Program-made: the position numbers and the translations under genes
Shown: piece by piece, positions 23,490 to 35,309 of the stretch
Numbering within the stretch: position 1 is the first letter of the stretch
How the letters are laid out: every line of letters begins with the position of its first letter
The notes under the pieces: generated by a model
Database searches by the model: none
The model's input: only the letters and a program-made list of their open reading frames with translations
Told to the model about the DNA's origin: nothing
Assembly (NCBI RefSeq): GCF_023278565.1
Contig: NC_064680.1
Location: 2,232,001-2,296,000, forward strand
Source of the DNA: Colletotrichum lupini
Lineage: Eukaryota > Ascomycota > Sordariomycetes > Glomerellales > Glomerellaceae
DNA: 64,000 bases
Direction of reading: 5' to 3'

Positions 23490-24594
23490 ATGTGTGGTTT
23501 TTGGCGATTTCCGGGGAGATTAGGGTATAGAGTGTATGAGATACCGTTACAGGCAGGCTAGTGTATCATAAAGACTTCCCTTGTTCATATGTATGTGACA
23601 ACCGCAAGCTTAGCACCTTGACGACCTAATTTTACTATGTACTTTCGTAAGCATCCAACACTTTCGGTTTAAACCTGGACTCGATGAGACTTGGAGAGCA
23701 TAACGTGACGAGGCCTGACCCTAATTGCAACCCTGCTTTCTACTGTGAGGAGACCCCTTGGCAACATTGCCGCTTCCGTCTCAGCATTAAATATTTGCGC
23801 TGAGATGAGTAGTAGAAGACGGGGCCCAGCGGACGTTGTAGTTGGTCCCGACGGTCTTGACTAGGTTCATCAAAATGAACTCGAAGTGACAGAAACCCTG
23901 ATTCGTCACTAAATGGCTAAGGCAAGGGAGGATGACCGTCCCGGGGGAAGCCGAAAGAGAAGATTAAGCCACGTTTGAGTATCCCGACATCGCTATCTTC
24001 TCCAGCCGCGGTTCAAAGTTCCAGCTAGAAGTAAACTCATCTTTTCCTCGTCCCTGGTATAAGCTCGTAAGTCGACAGGGTGAGGTCGGACCGAGATGGG
24101 AAAGCTGTTTCCCCCCGAAGTACTGTCATCCGCTTAGTTGTGCTATTGTAGAGGCAGTGTTCATGCCTAGGGGGCTCACACTTAGCAAGACCTTGATGCA
24201 ATGCTTGCAAATAGACGGGTGTCAGGTCTTTCTACAGGTACGTAGCTCCGGAGTCATATCCTGCTACATCATGACCGTCTTCTCATAAGTCTTCGACATG
24301 TGCGTTGAAACGGGATGGGTACAAAAGAATGTTGATGGCTAAGCGGACTGAGAGTGAATGATACGACAAAGGACGGCGTCACTGTGCGGTCTGAAATACT
24401 TGTCACCATCTCAGAGACAAAATAGGTCACGAATATGCTCAGCGTTGGATTCCAATATAAGAAGGTTTTTCTTTTTCTCTACATGTCCAATGACATTTTT
24501 GGTATAACTACATAAAATCATAAAAACCCCCTTGCCATTCATCCAATAATCTTGACTTTTCTTTTTGATGGTCAACGTCAAAAATCGAATGCAC
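23490..24594. other. Convergent intergenic region, MPP beta / histidine gene
   Basis: 1.1 kb between two 3' ends. Only short frames on either strand and no RNA gene recognised. AT content rises towards 24430-24560, in the probable histidine-gene 3' UTR. Confidence 0.55.
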
Positions 24595-27252
24595 TTATTT
24601 ACGGTTCATGTGGTCGATGCGGATTTCGACGGCTCTGCGGTGAGCCTCGAGAGCCTCCGTCTTGGCGAGCTGCATGACGGACTCGCCGACGTTGCGCAGG
24701 CCCTCGGCCGTCAGGTTGGAGCTGGTGATGTGCTTCACAAAGGAGGCGAGGTTGACGCCAGAGTACTGCTTGGCGTATCCGTAGGTCGCTGGAATCATCG
24801 GTCAGTCATGGGATATCTTTCATCGTTGATGTGGGTAGGACTTACGCAGAGAGTGGTTGACGCCAGCAGAGTAGTCGCCGACACTCTCGGGGGTCCACTC
24901 GCCGATGAAGACGGAGCCGGCGTTCATGACCTTCTCCGTCACCTTTTCGGCATCGTTGATTTGGAGAATCAAGTGCTCGGGCGCGTAGTCGTTGCTGATG
25001 CGCATGGCCTCGTCCACGGTCTTGACCTGGATGGTGACCGAGTGGGCAATGGCGCCGCGAACAATGTCGACACGAGGCAGGGCCATGGCCTGGTTGTGCA
25101 GCTCATCCTCGATGGCCTGGAGCTGCTGCTCGTTCAGGTCAATGGCAATCAGAATGACTTGACTATCAACGCCGTGCTCGGCCTGTGACAGCAGATCGGA
25201 CGCGACAAAGGCGGGGTTGGAGTCCTTGTCGGCGATGACGAGAACCTCGGAGGGGCCGGCCGGCATGTCGATGCTGACACCGGCGTTGGTGTCGTTGCTG
25301 ACGTACATCTTGGCCGCTGTGACAAACTGATTTCCGGGTCCGAGGATCTTATCGACCTTTGTCACGCTCTCGGTGCCGTACGCCATGGCGGCGACGGCCT
25401 GGGCGCCTCCAGCGAGGACGATGCTCTCGGCGCCCACCTTGTGAGCGACGTAGACAATCTCAGGGGTTAGGCTACCGTCGGCGCGAGGAGGCGAGGCGAA
25501 GACAATCTTTTGGCAGCCGGCGACCATGGCGGGGACACCGAGCATGAGAGCAGTAGAAGGGAGAACGGCAGTACCACCAGGGACGTAAAGACCAACCCTC
25601 TCGATGGGACGAGAGAAGCGGCTGCAAACCACGCCGGGCATGGTCTCGACCTTCAGGGGCTTGTCCTCCTTCTGAGCGGCGTGGAACTTGCGAATGTTCT
25701 CAAAGGAGATGTCAATGGCCTTGGTTGATTCGGGAGAGAGCTGCATGGCCTCCTTGGGGAAGGGAGCCTTAAGCACAGGGGAGGTGAGTGATGTCGCCTT
25801 CTCGAACTTGTGGGTGTAGGACAGAACAGCCTTGTCGCCTCCGTTGCGAACCTCGTCGATGATGGGCCTGACGATGTTCAGGATGGCGTCGGGTGACTTC
25901 TGTGAGGGGCGCTTCAGCACCTCGTCAATCTCAGCGGCGGAAGAGCTGGACAGGTCGAAGCGGCGCATCGATATTCTCTCAGACTTCTCAGCCTTTGCTG
26001 CCGGTGCCGGTGCCGGCGCCGCTGCAGGGGCGGGTGCTGTGGTAGTCTTGATGCCCTCCTTCTCAGCCCACTTGCCCTTGGCATCTCCCGTCCTCCTCTT
26101 GACCTTGAATGCCTTGGCATCCAAATTTCTCTCAATGTCAGCGAGGCTAACGCCGGCGCTGACAGCCTTTGTGAGAGCAAAGTAAATCAAGTCGGCAGCC
26201 TCAAAGGCAACCTCTTGGGGAGTCTTTGCGTCACAGAGCTCCTCGGCCTCCTCCATAATCTTGGCTCGCAGAAGCTTCTCGTCAGAGAACAAGCGAGCAG
26301 TGTAAGAGCCCGCGGGCGCGGACTTCTTGCGAGACTGCAACGTCTGTTCGAGTCTAGGGATACCGTTCAGGTCACCGAAGCAGCCGTGCTGATCCAGGTG
26401 GCAGAAACCGCCAGTCTGCTTGACGACGAACTTTAACGTGTCATTATCGCAGTCCAGGGCGATGCGGATGAGCTCCTGGGTGTCACCGGACGTGGCACCC
26501 TTCACCCAGAGACCACGCTTGCGGCTCTGGTAGACGCCAGCCCTGGTCCGCAGGGCCTCTCCGACGCTCTCTGCACTGCTGTAGGCGAGGCCCATCGCGG
26601 TGCCAGACTCGTCGCACACGACGGTGGGGATCAGGCCATCCGGCCGGTCCGACTTCCAGAATGAAGCAATGAGCTTGGAAAGGGAAAGCTTCTTGGGCTC
26701 TTCCTTGCTGGCCGTCAGGCCGTCAGACGGCAGAACCGGGATGGCGTTGCATTGCTTGGCGATATCGACAAAGTGCTCGAGGTTGCTCTCGGGCACGGGC
26801 TTGATGAACAGGTTCGGGAGCTTCTCCACCTTGCAGTGCTCGATGAAGGAGCCCAGGTTACAGAGGGTAGGATCAAAGTTTTTGACGAGAACGGCGTGCT
26901 TGGAGGCGGGCTTCGTCGTGACATCGTCGGTGGTGAGAATGGAGCCCACACGGGATCCGAACTCCTCGTACTGAGCGAGGTTCTCGGGAGAGACAAAGAC
27001 CATGCGGGCGCCGGCATCGAGCAGGGAGACTACATCGTCCTTTGCTGTGATACCCGTGACGTCAAAGTAGCCGCGGAATTCTGCGTTGTGCTGCTTCAGA
27101 AAGCTGTGAAACTTGTCCAGGGTCTGGTCGTTGGCCTCGAAGAAGGGGGCTCCGAGGATCGAGACTTGCTCGCGGTCGAGGCCATCCAGCTTGGCCAGGC
27201 CGGGCGGAACGGCCACACTGATGAGGAAAGGGAAGGGTAGTGTTGTTTCCAT
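24595..27252 (-). CDS. HIS4: Histidine biosynthesis trifunctional protein (PRA-CH, PRA-PH, histidinol dehydrogenase)
   Basis: Catalyses steps 2, 3, 9 and 10 of histidine synthesis (his-3 in Neurospora). Exons 27252-24846 and 24788-24595 total 2601 bases, 866 residues. Domain order: N-terminal fungal region (1 to about 205); phosphoribosyl-AMP cyclohydrolase (about 205-295, with LWVKGATSGDTQ, DCDNDTL and CHLDQHGCF); phosphoribosyl-ATP pyrophosphatase (about 300-390, with EEAEEL and EAADLIY); an Ala/Pro linker (about 405-425); histidinol dehydrogenase (about 430-860, with AEHGVDSQ and APEHLIL carrying catalytic Glu/His). The last intron splits LPTYGYA near the dehydrogenase C-terminus. A TGACTCA site lies 239 bases upstream. 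Confidence 0.97.
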
Positions 27253-28150
27253 GGCCGTTCTTATTGTGTGTATGTTGTTGGATATGGATGTGTAACGTAT
27301 GAGGGGGAGGGGTAATCTTGTAGGTATGCTCTCTCTCTTATCTCTCTCTCACTCGCATGAAAGTCAAAAAAGCCCAGTAGGAGGGTAGCGTTGAGAAATG
27401 AGGCAACAATAGGAAATGAAGTTGCCAAAAGGATCAATTGAGGAAAGTGGAATGTCACTTGTTTATCGAGATACGGTAGACAACCCACTGTGACTCAATT
27501 CATTCAGGGAAAGGGAACCGCCACTAAAAAGTAAAAAAATCCTCAGAGTGTGACACCACCACTCTAGCCATGTCCTGCATCGGCGGGTGTGGTGGTGGGG
27601 CAGAACAATTACCACGCAGCAGAATTGCCCCTCCATGCAAGTTTTTGGAGGTCATCCAATCCACGCCCTGCCGATTTGCCCGTCAGACACCCCGGTCCAT
27701 GTGGGATTAAGCTATGGTCAGTGCGCTGGGATTCTGGCGATGGAACGGATCAACAAAAGTCCCGTCAAGAATTCGGAGCTGAGGTGAGGTCCAGATGGGC
27801 AACTCAGGTCCTCACGCTCGACGCGCCAGGCAGGTAGCTCTTTCCGCGATCTAACCAGCCAACTACCTCCCCTAACCTTGATACCCCCGACTTTCCGGCC
27901 CCGCCTTCCCATTCGAACCCTCGCGAGCCTTATAAACGATCTTACGAGCTACATCAATTCGTCTGGGTGACTTTCCAACCCCACGCACCATCTGCACAAA
28001 ACCGACAGCTACTATTTAGTCGCGTTGACGATCGTTAATCCTCGAACGGTGTCCCAAACGGGGATATGCCATCCCGCCATCAAACCACCATTGATACTTC
28101 ATAACGAGATAATACCATAGCCGCCACGAACACGACACGACACCGCAATC
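27253..28150. other. Divergent promoter region, histidine gene / TAF9
   Basis: 898 bases upstream of both genes, with CT-rich stretches next to each start and one TGACTCA site (annotated separately). No gene inside. Confidence 0.6.
27491..27497. promoter_or_regulatory. Candidate CPC1/Gcn4 site TGACTCA
   Basis: A perfect general-amino-acid-control consensus 239 bases upstream of the histidine gene ATG. In Neurospora and yeast this gene is a classic CPC1/Gcn4 target (established knowledge). The same 7-mer is expected several times by chance in 64 kb and does occur in gene-poor sequence here, so position rather than sequence supports it. Confidence 0.45.
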
Positions 28151-29086
28151 ATGGCTTCACAATCCGCCGACCTGCAAACCAACGGCGTGCCCCCCTCCTC
28201 AGGCGCCTCAGCCTCGCAAACCGCACCGAACACCCAAGCAACAGCAACGACATCAACAGCAGGCTCTCAACCCCCATCCCAAACCCAACCGACCCAGTCC
28301 TCATCCACCCAACAAACCTCACAGCCATCACAACAAAATGCGCAACAGGGCGGCCAACAACAACAGCAGCAGCAGCAGCAGCAACAATCATCAAACCCTC
28401 TAGCCCCCAATGCCTCGGCCCCGCGACCCCGCGACTCCCGCATGATAGAGCTCCTCCTCACCTCCCAGGGCGTCACATCGTACGAGTCCCGCGTGCCCCT
28501 CCTCCTCCTCGACTTCGCCTACCGCCACACCTCGAGCATCCTCTCCGACGCAATCTACCTCTCAGCGGACCCCTACACCTCCCAAGCCGGCAGTAAAGCA
28601 TCAGGCGGCGGCGGCGGCGCGGGCTCGATCCCCGGCGCGGCAGGCGACGCCGCCGTCACGGCCAACGCCGTCAAGCTCGCCATCGCCGCCAGGCTGGGCT
28701 ACCAGTTCCGCGGGGGCGGCGGCGCCGGCGGCGTCAGCAAGGACTGGCTGCAGGAGCTCGCGCGCGAGCGCAACAAGACGGCGCTGCCCAAGGTCGCGCA
28801 GAACGAGTGGGGTCTCAGGTTGCCGAGCGAACGTTTTGTTCTGAGCGGCGTCAGCTGGGGTCTCAAGGAAGCGTGGGAGGAAGCCGGGATGGAAGAGGAC
28901 GAAGACGAAGACGACGAGGACGGTGCTGCTGCTGCACCGGGCGGTGACGGGGCGATGGAGGGCGTCGAGGCGACGAATGCGACGGCGGAAGAGGATATCG
29001 GCGGCGATGGCGTCGAGGGCGGCACGATGGAGGACGTGTTTGGCAAGGACGTGGACGAGGATGCGGAGATGGAGGGCACTTCTTAG
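28151..29086 (+). CDS. TAF9: TAF9, TFIID/SAGA histone-fold subunit
   Basis: General transcription factor that pairs with TAF6 through a histone fold and serves both TFIID and SAGA. Intronless, 311 residues. Residues 1-93 are Ser/Gln/Thr-rich with an 11-residue glutamine run. The histone fold begins at RDSRMIELLL (residue 94) and includes SYESRVPLLLLDFAYRHT and VKLAIAARLGYQF. It is followed by the TAF9-type DWLQELARERNKTALP segment. A Gly/Ala/Ser insertion of about 20 residues sits between the second and third helices (about 147-167). The C-terminal 80 residues are acidic. Convergent with lipin. Confidence 0.92.
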   Translation: MASQSADLQTNGVPPSSGASASQTAPNTQATATTSTAGSQPPSQTQPTQSSSTQQTSQPSQQNAQQGGQQQQQQQQQQQSSNPLAPNASAPRPRDSRMIELLLTSQGVTSYESRVPLLLLDFAYRHTSSILSDAIYLSADPYTSQAGSKASGGGGGAGSIPGAAGDAAVTANAVKLAIAARLGYQFRGGGGAGGVSKDWLQELARERNKTALPKVAQNEWGLRLPSERFVLSGVSWGLKEAWEEAGMEEDEDEDDEDGAAAAPGGDGAMEGVEATNATAEEDIGGDGVEGGTMEDVFGKDVDEDAEMEGTS

Positions 29087-29784
29087 AACTCGGGCCACTC
29101 GGTGAAATCGGAGGACTCGGAGTCCACAATGGACGTACTTCACGGACAGGTGCCTCAATGGCAGGGTGAATGAGGGACCTTGGCAGTAACGGCGACTAAA
29201 ACTACCATGGTTTGAGGGCTTTTTATGGTACAGGGAGAAAGCATCAGGATTTAAAGCCTAGGTCGCCATGGATACATATTTTGGCTCGTGGTCGATTAGA
29301 CGCGCAATGATATAATTTCTTGCCTTCAACGTCCGGCGGAGGAACAAGAGGCTCTCTGGGCGTCATATCCGCCTCTCCGGAGACGAGTCCAAGAGGATGC
29401 CGCCGCCCAGAACCTGGGTTTGCTGGGAAAATTCGATGCATGGCTAGTCTGCAATAGAGATGAAAATCAAGACAATCACAAGTATCCCACAAGTATCATG
29501 AACCAGAATAACGGCAGAGTTGAGTGATGTAGCGTCTTTTGCAAGATCACTATCGAGTGAGATATCAAAGCCCAAACGCCTCCCGCTATGCAAACGCAGC
29601 ACTTCCCTTCCTGGAAACCTATACCCCCCAAACCCGCCCCGTCAACCATGCTCGTAACCACCAAGCCATCTTCTGAAAACTCCCGGGTCTTGTACAAGAA
29701 AAGCGCATCGACACGGAGATATTATTTCGCACCTGCTTTAACATTAGGATTGTAAACCGAAGCCTGTTCCTCCTTTTTAGCACA
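29087..29784. other. Convergent intergenic region, TAF9 / lipin
   Basis: About 700 bases of 3' flanks. No supported gene, repeat or RNA. Confidence 0.55.
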
Positions 29785-32174
29785 CTATTTCTGCACGCCT
29801 TTTTCAAGGGTGAGATGATTTACCCCAGTGATCAACTCGGCGCCAATGTCTTCCACAAGCATCGTTGGTGCCGGTGTGGAAGACTTGGTTTCCTTGCCGC
29901 TGGGCTGAGGCGTTCGCTCGCGTTGTTTTCGCACTTCGAGCTCAGCCATTTCGTCTTCTGCTTCGTCGTCCTCCTCCTCTTCGGCGTCCTCGTCATCGGC
30001 GTCGTCATCCTCCAGGATGGAGGCGGCCAGCTGGTCGTCGCCGTCGATGCTTCCACTAAGGATGCTCTCGCGTTCATCGCCGTAATCGTCGATCGAGTCT
30101 CGGGAAATGTAGCTCTGTCCCATCTCATCACCAATCTCCTCGTCATCGTCAACATCTTCTTCCAGATCAGCTTGCTCATTATCGTCATCTGTATCGCTCG
30201 CAGAGAATTCATCCAAATCCAATGGGGTATCTCTCCAATATGAAAAGTCCGTATACTCTTCTCCTCCACCCTTGACCAGAGTGCTGACGGGAGGGAAGAA
30301 GTGGTCGACGACCTCATTGATGTTGATGTAACTCAGCTTGAGTTTGTTCAATGTGAGCAAGTCGAGGGAAACCTCAGCGTTGGAGTTGATGGTAAAAATA
30401 CGTTTCTTGGGAACATCCACCGTCCTGTACGAAATCTGGTCCGTGAGACGGTTTCCAAATCCAGCAAAAAATGGTGTCCGATCAGGGCCGTATAAATTGC
30501 GGATATCCCGAAGAGTGGCCATCTTGAAAACTTCGGGTTTCCTGAGGTAGACCTCGCGGCGGAGTGCGGCCATGGTCCGATCTGGGGACAAGATGGTAGG
30601 CCCCCGCGGCACCCGGTATTCTCCCTGTTGAATACCGGCGAGATACGCCCTAGTCGTATCGGATTGACCCACTGATCGACTGGTCAGGTACATGATGTTG
30701 TATCCGTTCGCGACAATGTCACTGTAGAGTTTGGCTACTCCAGCGTGCGTCCAGTCACGGCCAATCATGTTGAGAACGTGGCCCAGAGCGTCCGACTTGG
30801 TAATCGTGCCATCAATGTCCGAGATGACAACGGGCGTCTCATGCCTCCACAAGTACATGTTGGCCTGGCACGTTGCTCTATTGACGGTGAAGCTCATAGT
30901 GTTCTCTCCAGGCTTCAGACACAGGTCTTTCAGCTGATCACTAGTCAACCTCAACGTCTTTGCGTAATTCAAGTTTGGGTCTCCAGCCGTCGATTGAGGA
31001 GGTGTCGTAGGAGGAGTGTGTAGGCCAGATGCACCGGCGTCTGACTCGGTCCTTCGGTGGTTTGGAGGAGGCACGGTGGTAGTCACATCGCTACCGTCGC
31101 TCTGGTATCCCGGGTCGGACGCAGCATCCGCCGCGATCACGGAATGGAGGCGGTAGCCAGCTTCCATGGTCTTCTTCTTCGCAGCCTCTTTGGCCTCTTC
31201 ACTGCTGTAGATCCAGATGTTTCCATGCTCGTCCATGCCGAAAAGCGAACCAATATCGTACGGGCCCTCGAGCTCCTCGGAGAGGATCTTTCGCGCAAGA
31301 ATCTCGGCGCGGAACACATCTTCTTCGTTGCTCTTGAACCCAGTCATGTCAAGCATGAGGTCACCGCTCTCGGTCACATGGCTAGGAATGTTGTTGGCCG
31401 ATAGCTCCTTGGAAAGCATAAGAGCGCGTTCCAGCGCTTCTTTGGGCGCCAACGGAGGAGGGCTTTGTGATCGCTCGGACATGGCGAAGTCGGTCAGGCC
31501 TTCGCCGAATACTCGGTCGCTCGTACGAGCTGATTTGCGCAAGACATCATCGCTGTAAGGGCGCTGGGCGGCTGAGGAATCCCAGTCTTCCGATCGCAGT
31601 CGTGCGTGGGATGAAAGGTCAGGGGACGTTGACAGAGGGGTGTTTAGCCCTATAGCAGTTAGCATTTTCTGCCTTACAGAAGATCAATAAGGGTAGGGCA
31701 AGTGAGGGACAAACCATGGGGTCCGGGTCCGAATGTTGCTGCGTGCAGGACAGATGGAGGCGGTCGTCGAGGCTTTGAAGCCTCCGAATCCAGATCCAGA
31801 AGTTCTGGCTCCCCGAGTCCAGGCGAAGAGGGATTCTCCGGGTTCAAGGGAGGACTTGACGCTGGGGAGACTAAAGGCGAAGTCTGCAGATCCCTCGGGA
31901 TAGTATCGCTTGTTTCGAAGACGAAGAAGGCCTCCCCCTCCTCGCCGAGCTTCATGGAATAAGGTTGTTTGACGCCGTTGACCTTGAATTCGACTTTCTT
32001 CTCGTAGGGCCTCAGCAGAGAGAACTTTCCGAAGCGCACGTGGAAAGGCGAACAGTTGAGAGAGCCGTCCTCCCGCTCGATGACGATGACATCGATGGCA
32101 CCACTAAGGGTTGCCGGGTTTATAGAGTTCCATGTCGAAGAGACGGAGGCGCTGAGATTCCGTACGTACTGCAT
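29785..32174 (-). CDS. PAH1: Lipin, Mg-dependent phosphatidate phosphatase
   Basis: Converts phosphatidic acid to diacylglycerol at the ER and nuclear envelope (yeast PAH1/SMP2, fission yeast ned1). Exons 32174-31715 and 31649-29785 give 774 residues. The N-LIP domain is at the start (residues 1 to about 100, with GAIDVIVIEREDGSLNCSPF). The catalytic LNS2 domain carries DIDGT (DxDxT) near residue 430, followed by NIMYLTSRS and FFAGFGNR. The linker is Ser/Pro-rich, as expected for a multiply phosphorylated regulator, and the last 130 residues are strongly acidic. The intron uses a GTTTGT donor. Confidence 0.95.
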
Positions 32175-32558
32175 GGCGGCTGAGGAGTTGTGTCGCCGTT
32201 TGCAACAGGTTGGAGGGCGGGTATCTTGAAGCAGGTGAGCCGGAACGTAGGGACAGAGACGACAGTGGTTTGACTTTCTTGGCCGAGATGTTGTGGTCTC
32301 TCGAACCTAGTCAAGGCCGGTAGTCGGGTAGCTGGGTTGAGCTGTGCCGCGAGGTGTGCGGAGGCGAAAGCGTAATTGTTGGGGAAGCTCGTGGATAGTT
32401 ATTATTGGGATGCAGGGGACGAGGGTGGGAAGGGATATGGGAGGGGCGAAAGAGAGAGCGACAGTGATGTGTGAGTATCCGTAAGTCGATAGAGGCTGAC
32501 TGAGTTCAAGAGATGCGCGCGCACACAGCAAGGGAGTGAAAGGGGGCTAAGAGTGGTT

Positions 32559-32586
32559 GTTCGTTCGTTCGTTCGTTCGTTCGTTC
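32559..32586. repeat. GTTC tetranucleotide microsatellite, 7 units
   Basis: Seven perfect GTTC units (CGAA class) about 385 bases upstream of the lipin ATG, in the probable promoter or 5' UTR. Confidence 0.9.
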
Positions 32587-32903
32587 GCTCGCGAGGGATG
32601 GGTCGGGCTGAGAGAATCACAGGTAGAAAGGACGCCTGTTTAAGTCGAAGAGAATAGGTACAGTGAACAGTGAATCACGATTAGAGTTTGGGGTTTCGCG
32701 GGGTCGGAGGCGAAGGGGAGAAGGGCAAGAAAAGGGCTTAGAAGAGAGGCATTCAAGCAGCCTTTCCTCAGTACATATGTATCCGTATGTGCCCACGCTC
32801 AGCAGTTCGGTTCGGAGAGGATGGGATGGGATGGTGCAAAGATGACGAAGCTGATTCCTTTGGGGATGGACGACTATTCGTAGACCGGCAGCTGCTGCAG
32901 CAG

Positions 32904-32915
32904 TAAGGTACCTTA
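32904..32915. repeat. 12-base palindrome TAAGGTACCTTA
   Basis: A perfect palindrome of the dispersed GGTACC/CCTAGG class in the lipin upstream region. Confidence 0.7.
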
Positions 32916-35309
32916 GTAGCAGCAGCATAGGCCGGGGAGCTAAAAGGAAAGGCGGCGGCGAGCGGCGCTCGCGGGCGATCCTGAGGAGCGACCTGGACGG
33001 GAGTGTGAGGGTGAGGTACGGGGGGAGCAGGACCTGGCGCGGACAGGGGCGGGGGGGAAGCAGCAGCCCAGCAGCCAACCCCTGCTCGTTGGTCGCCGGG
33101 CCCAACAAGCTACGGCAGGCCAAGGCTGCCCTTTTTTTTTTTCCTTCTTTACTGTGCCCGCCTTACCTAACGCTGGCTGCCGCGGATCATGTGAATGTGG
33201 ACATTGGATTGCATCTGCCCAGCAAAAGGGGAGACCGCCTACGACCATGACCAGAAAAAAAAAGATTTCAACCCCCCAAAGGACAACCCCCGGACCACTT
33301 TCACCGTTTGGGGAGGAGCGCCACGGCCAAACCACCCCAATGGAAAAAAACAACCCCTGGTCGGCCCAGCTCCTGCTCAGGACTACGGTCCACCGCGGCG
33401 CGCCGCACTCACCTCACAAATCTCACTGGCATGGACCGCATTTGACCGGGCTCAGGTTCGAAAAGGGGACCATGGACGCTAACATGGCCGCCATTGCCGG
33501 CATTGAGAGAATCGGGCGAGAACGATGAGTTGGCCTGGCATTCCGTGGCACGAGGGAAAAGGGCCCGGTACCTTCAGCCGAGGCCCTTCTTCACTCAAGT
33601 GGCATGCCTACCTAGGAAATTACCTACTAATAGTTATCCGTACCTTCCAGGTTACTTGGAGGAATCCATTTCTGCAAGTCCAAGTTCAATTTGATGGCAA
33701 CACGATTGAACTACACAGTATGGAGTGCTTTCTTCAGGTGCCATTCCTCCCTCTGTCCGTGCCTAGTCGTTCCTGACTTGAGTACTTCCTCAAAGGTTTC
33801 ACATGCAGACCGGAACACAATATCAATATCAATATCTTCAGCACCAACTTCTCCCATTTAACTGCCTGCCTACAGATACCTCACCTCACGGAAATACAGA
33901 GCAAGCACCCCTCGTACTCTGCACAGATCGAATACGACACTCCACACTCCTGTTCCCCTAGACTGGGCCAGCCGCCTGACTCGGCGGTGTAACTAAAAGT
34001 ACTCGTGACACATTTTTTTTTCTTCCTTATTTGCTGGGGACTGAGTTTGTCGCTCTTCTTCCCCCCCTTCGTCAAATGACAGAAAGAAACCACTGGAGCG
34101 AAAACAGTCCAGTCAGACTCTCTGTTTGTCTGCTGATGTCATAACCCAAGAATTTACCCCTCCATCCTCCCAGAAGTCTCTGACTGATTGTCCTTCACCC
34201 GACAACACGGAGAGCCAGACGAAACGCCTTCCTTCCCTCCCGACCATTTCTGTCACTGTAGGTCAAAAAAAAGCCAGGCAACTAAATCTACCACGGTCTG
34301 CTCTCCTCTGCCGTTCTTGTCCCCAAAAAGTTTGGGCTTGATCCCATCCTGCCGTCATATCTTCATCACCCGGGCGCTTTTCTCCGTTCGTTACCGGTCA
34401 AGATGGATCTATCCACCTACTGTGTATTCGTACTTCCCAGGCTTTCCCTCCCCCAGGTCTAGGTACCTGGTTACACCCGCCGAGGAGCCGAGGTCACCTG
34501 TGCAAAAAAGTTGAAGTGGGCGCATGAATCAATGCCCATGCTCTCCTTTTCCTCTTCCCCTTTGTCCACGGAGTATTCATCTTTTTTCTACTATTCGTTC
34601 TTCATAGAAAAAAGAAGAAGAAGAAGAGAGAAGAGGCTTCTCGGGTAACTATCCGTAGTTCAGAAGGAGAAACCTCAGTCAAGGGCCCTTCCATGTTGCC
34701 TCTTCTTTTTTTGGTGTGTGCGTTCATCCAATCCCGATTTACATAGATGAAATTTCCCACGCAGCCAAAAGTCCTATTCTCTGGAACTCGGGCACAGTGT
34801 GCAAGTCTTTGCAAGCCACCCGATGTCAGGCCTTGGCAGGCATACCCAAACCTTGAGGTGAGTCTAAGGAATCTCCAGATGCCCCTAAGATCTGGATTCG
34901 GAATGCTTGGCAACGGTGCAAGGTAAGGTAATCTTGCCGCCCTGCATTCTTTCCGTTTTTTATTACGCCTCCCGTCTGCATTTCATTCGATTGGCTGCCC
35001 TGGAGATGTATTCCCTGGTAATAACAAGCAGAACCCGGGAAAAATTGAATCATCAATGTAAGGGGAATGGAACCAGCAACCATGCGTGCTACGATGGCAT
35101 GAGCAGAATAGTTGGTTGCTGAGGCACAAGAACATTCTTCACTCATTCCAGTTCTAGCTTGGCAACGAATCAATACTTTTATATATGCTCCAGAATTCGA
35201 AGCAGCACAGTTCATTGTGCAGCCTTTGGCCTATCAACCCGGATAGTTTATCAAAACCCGCGGTTCGGTCGTAAACGCCTATCATCCCATGTCATTACGC
35301 TCTACATAT

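Larger units (their letters stand above)
32175..35309. other. Long intergenic region upstream of lipin
   Basis: 3.1 kb between the lipin start and the UDP-GlcNAc pyrophosphorylase 3' end. It holds simple repeats (seven GTTC units at 32559-32586, three AATATC units at 33819-33836), a 12-base palindrome at 32904-32915, and homopolymer T and A runs near 33130 and 33260. No conserved reading frame. Confidence 0.6.

Noticed and set aside
33188..33195. CATGTGAA (Ino2/Ino4-type core) about 1 kb upstream of lipin
   Set aside because: The same 8-mer also occurs near 9685 in gene-poor sequence, and about two copies are expected by chance in this window.
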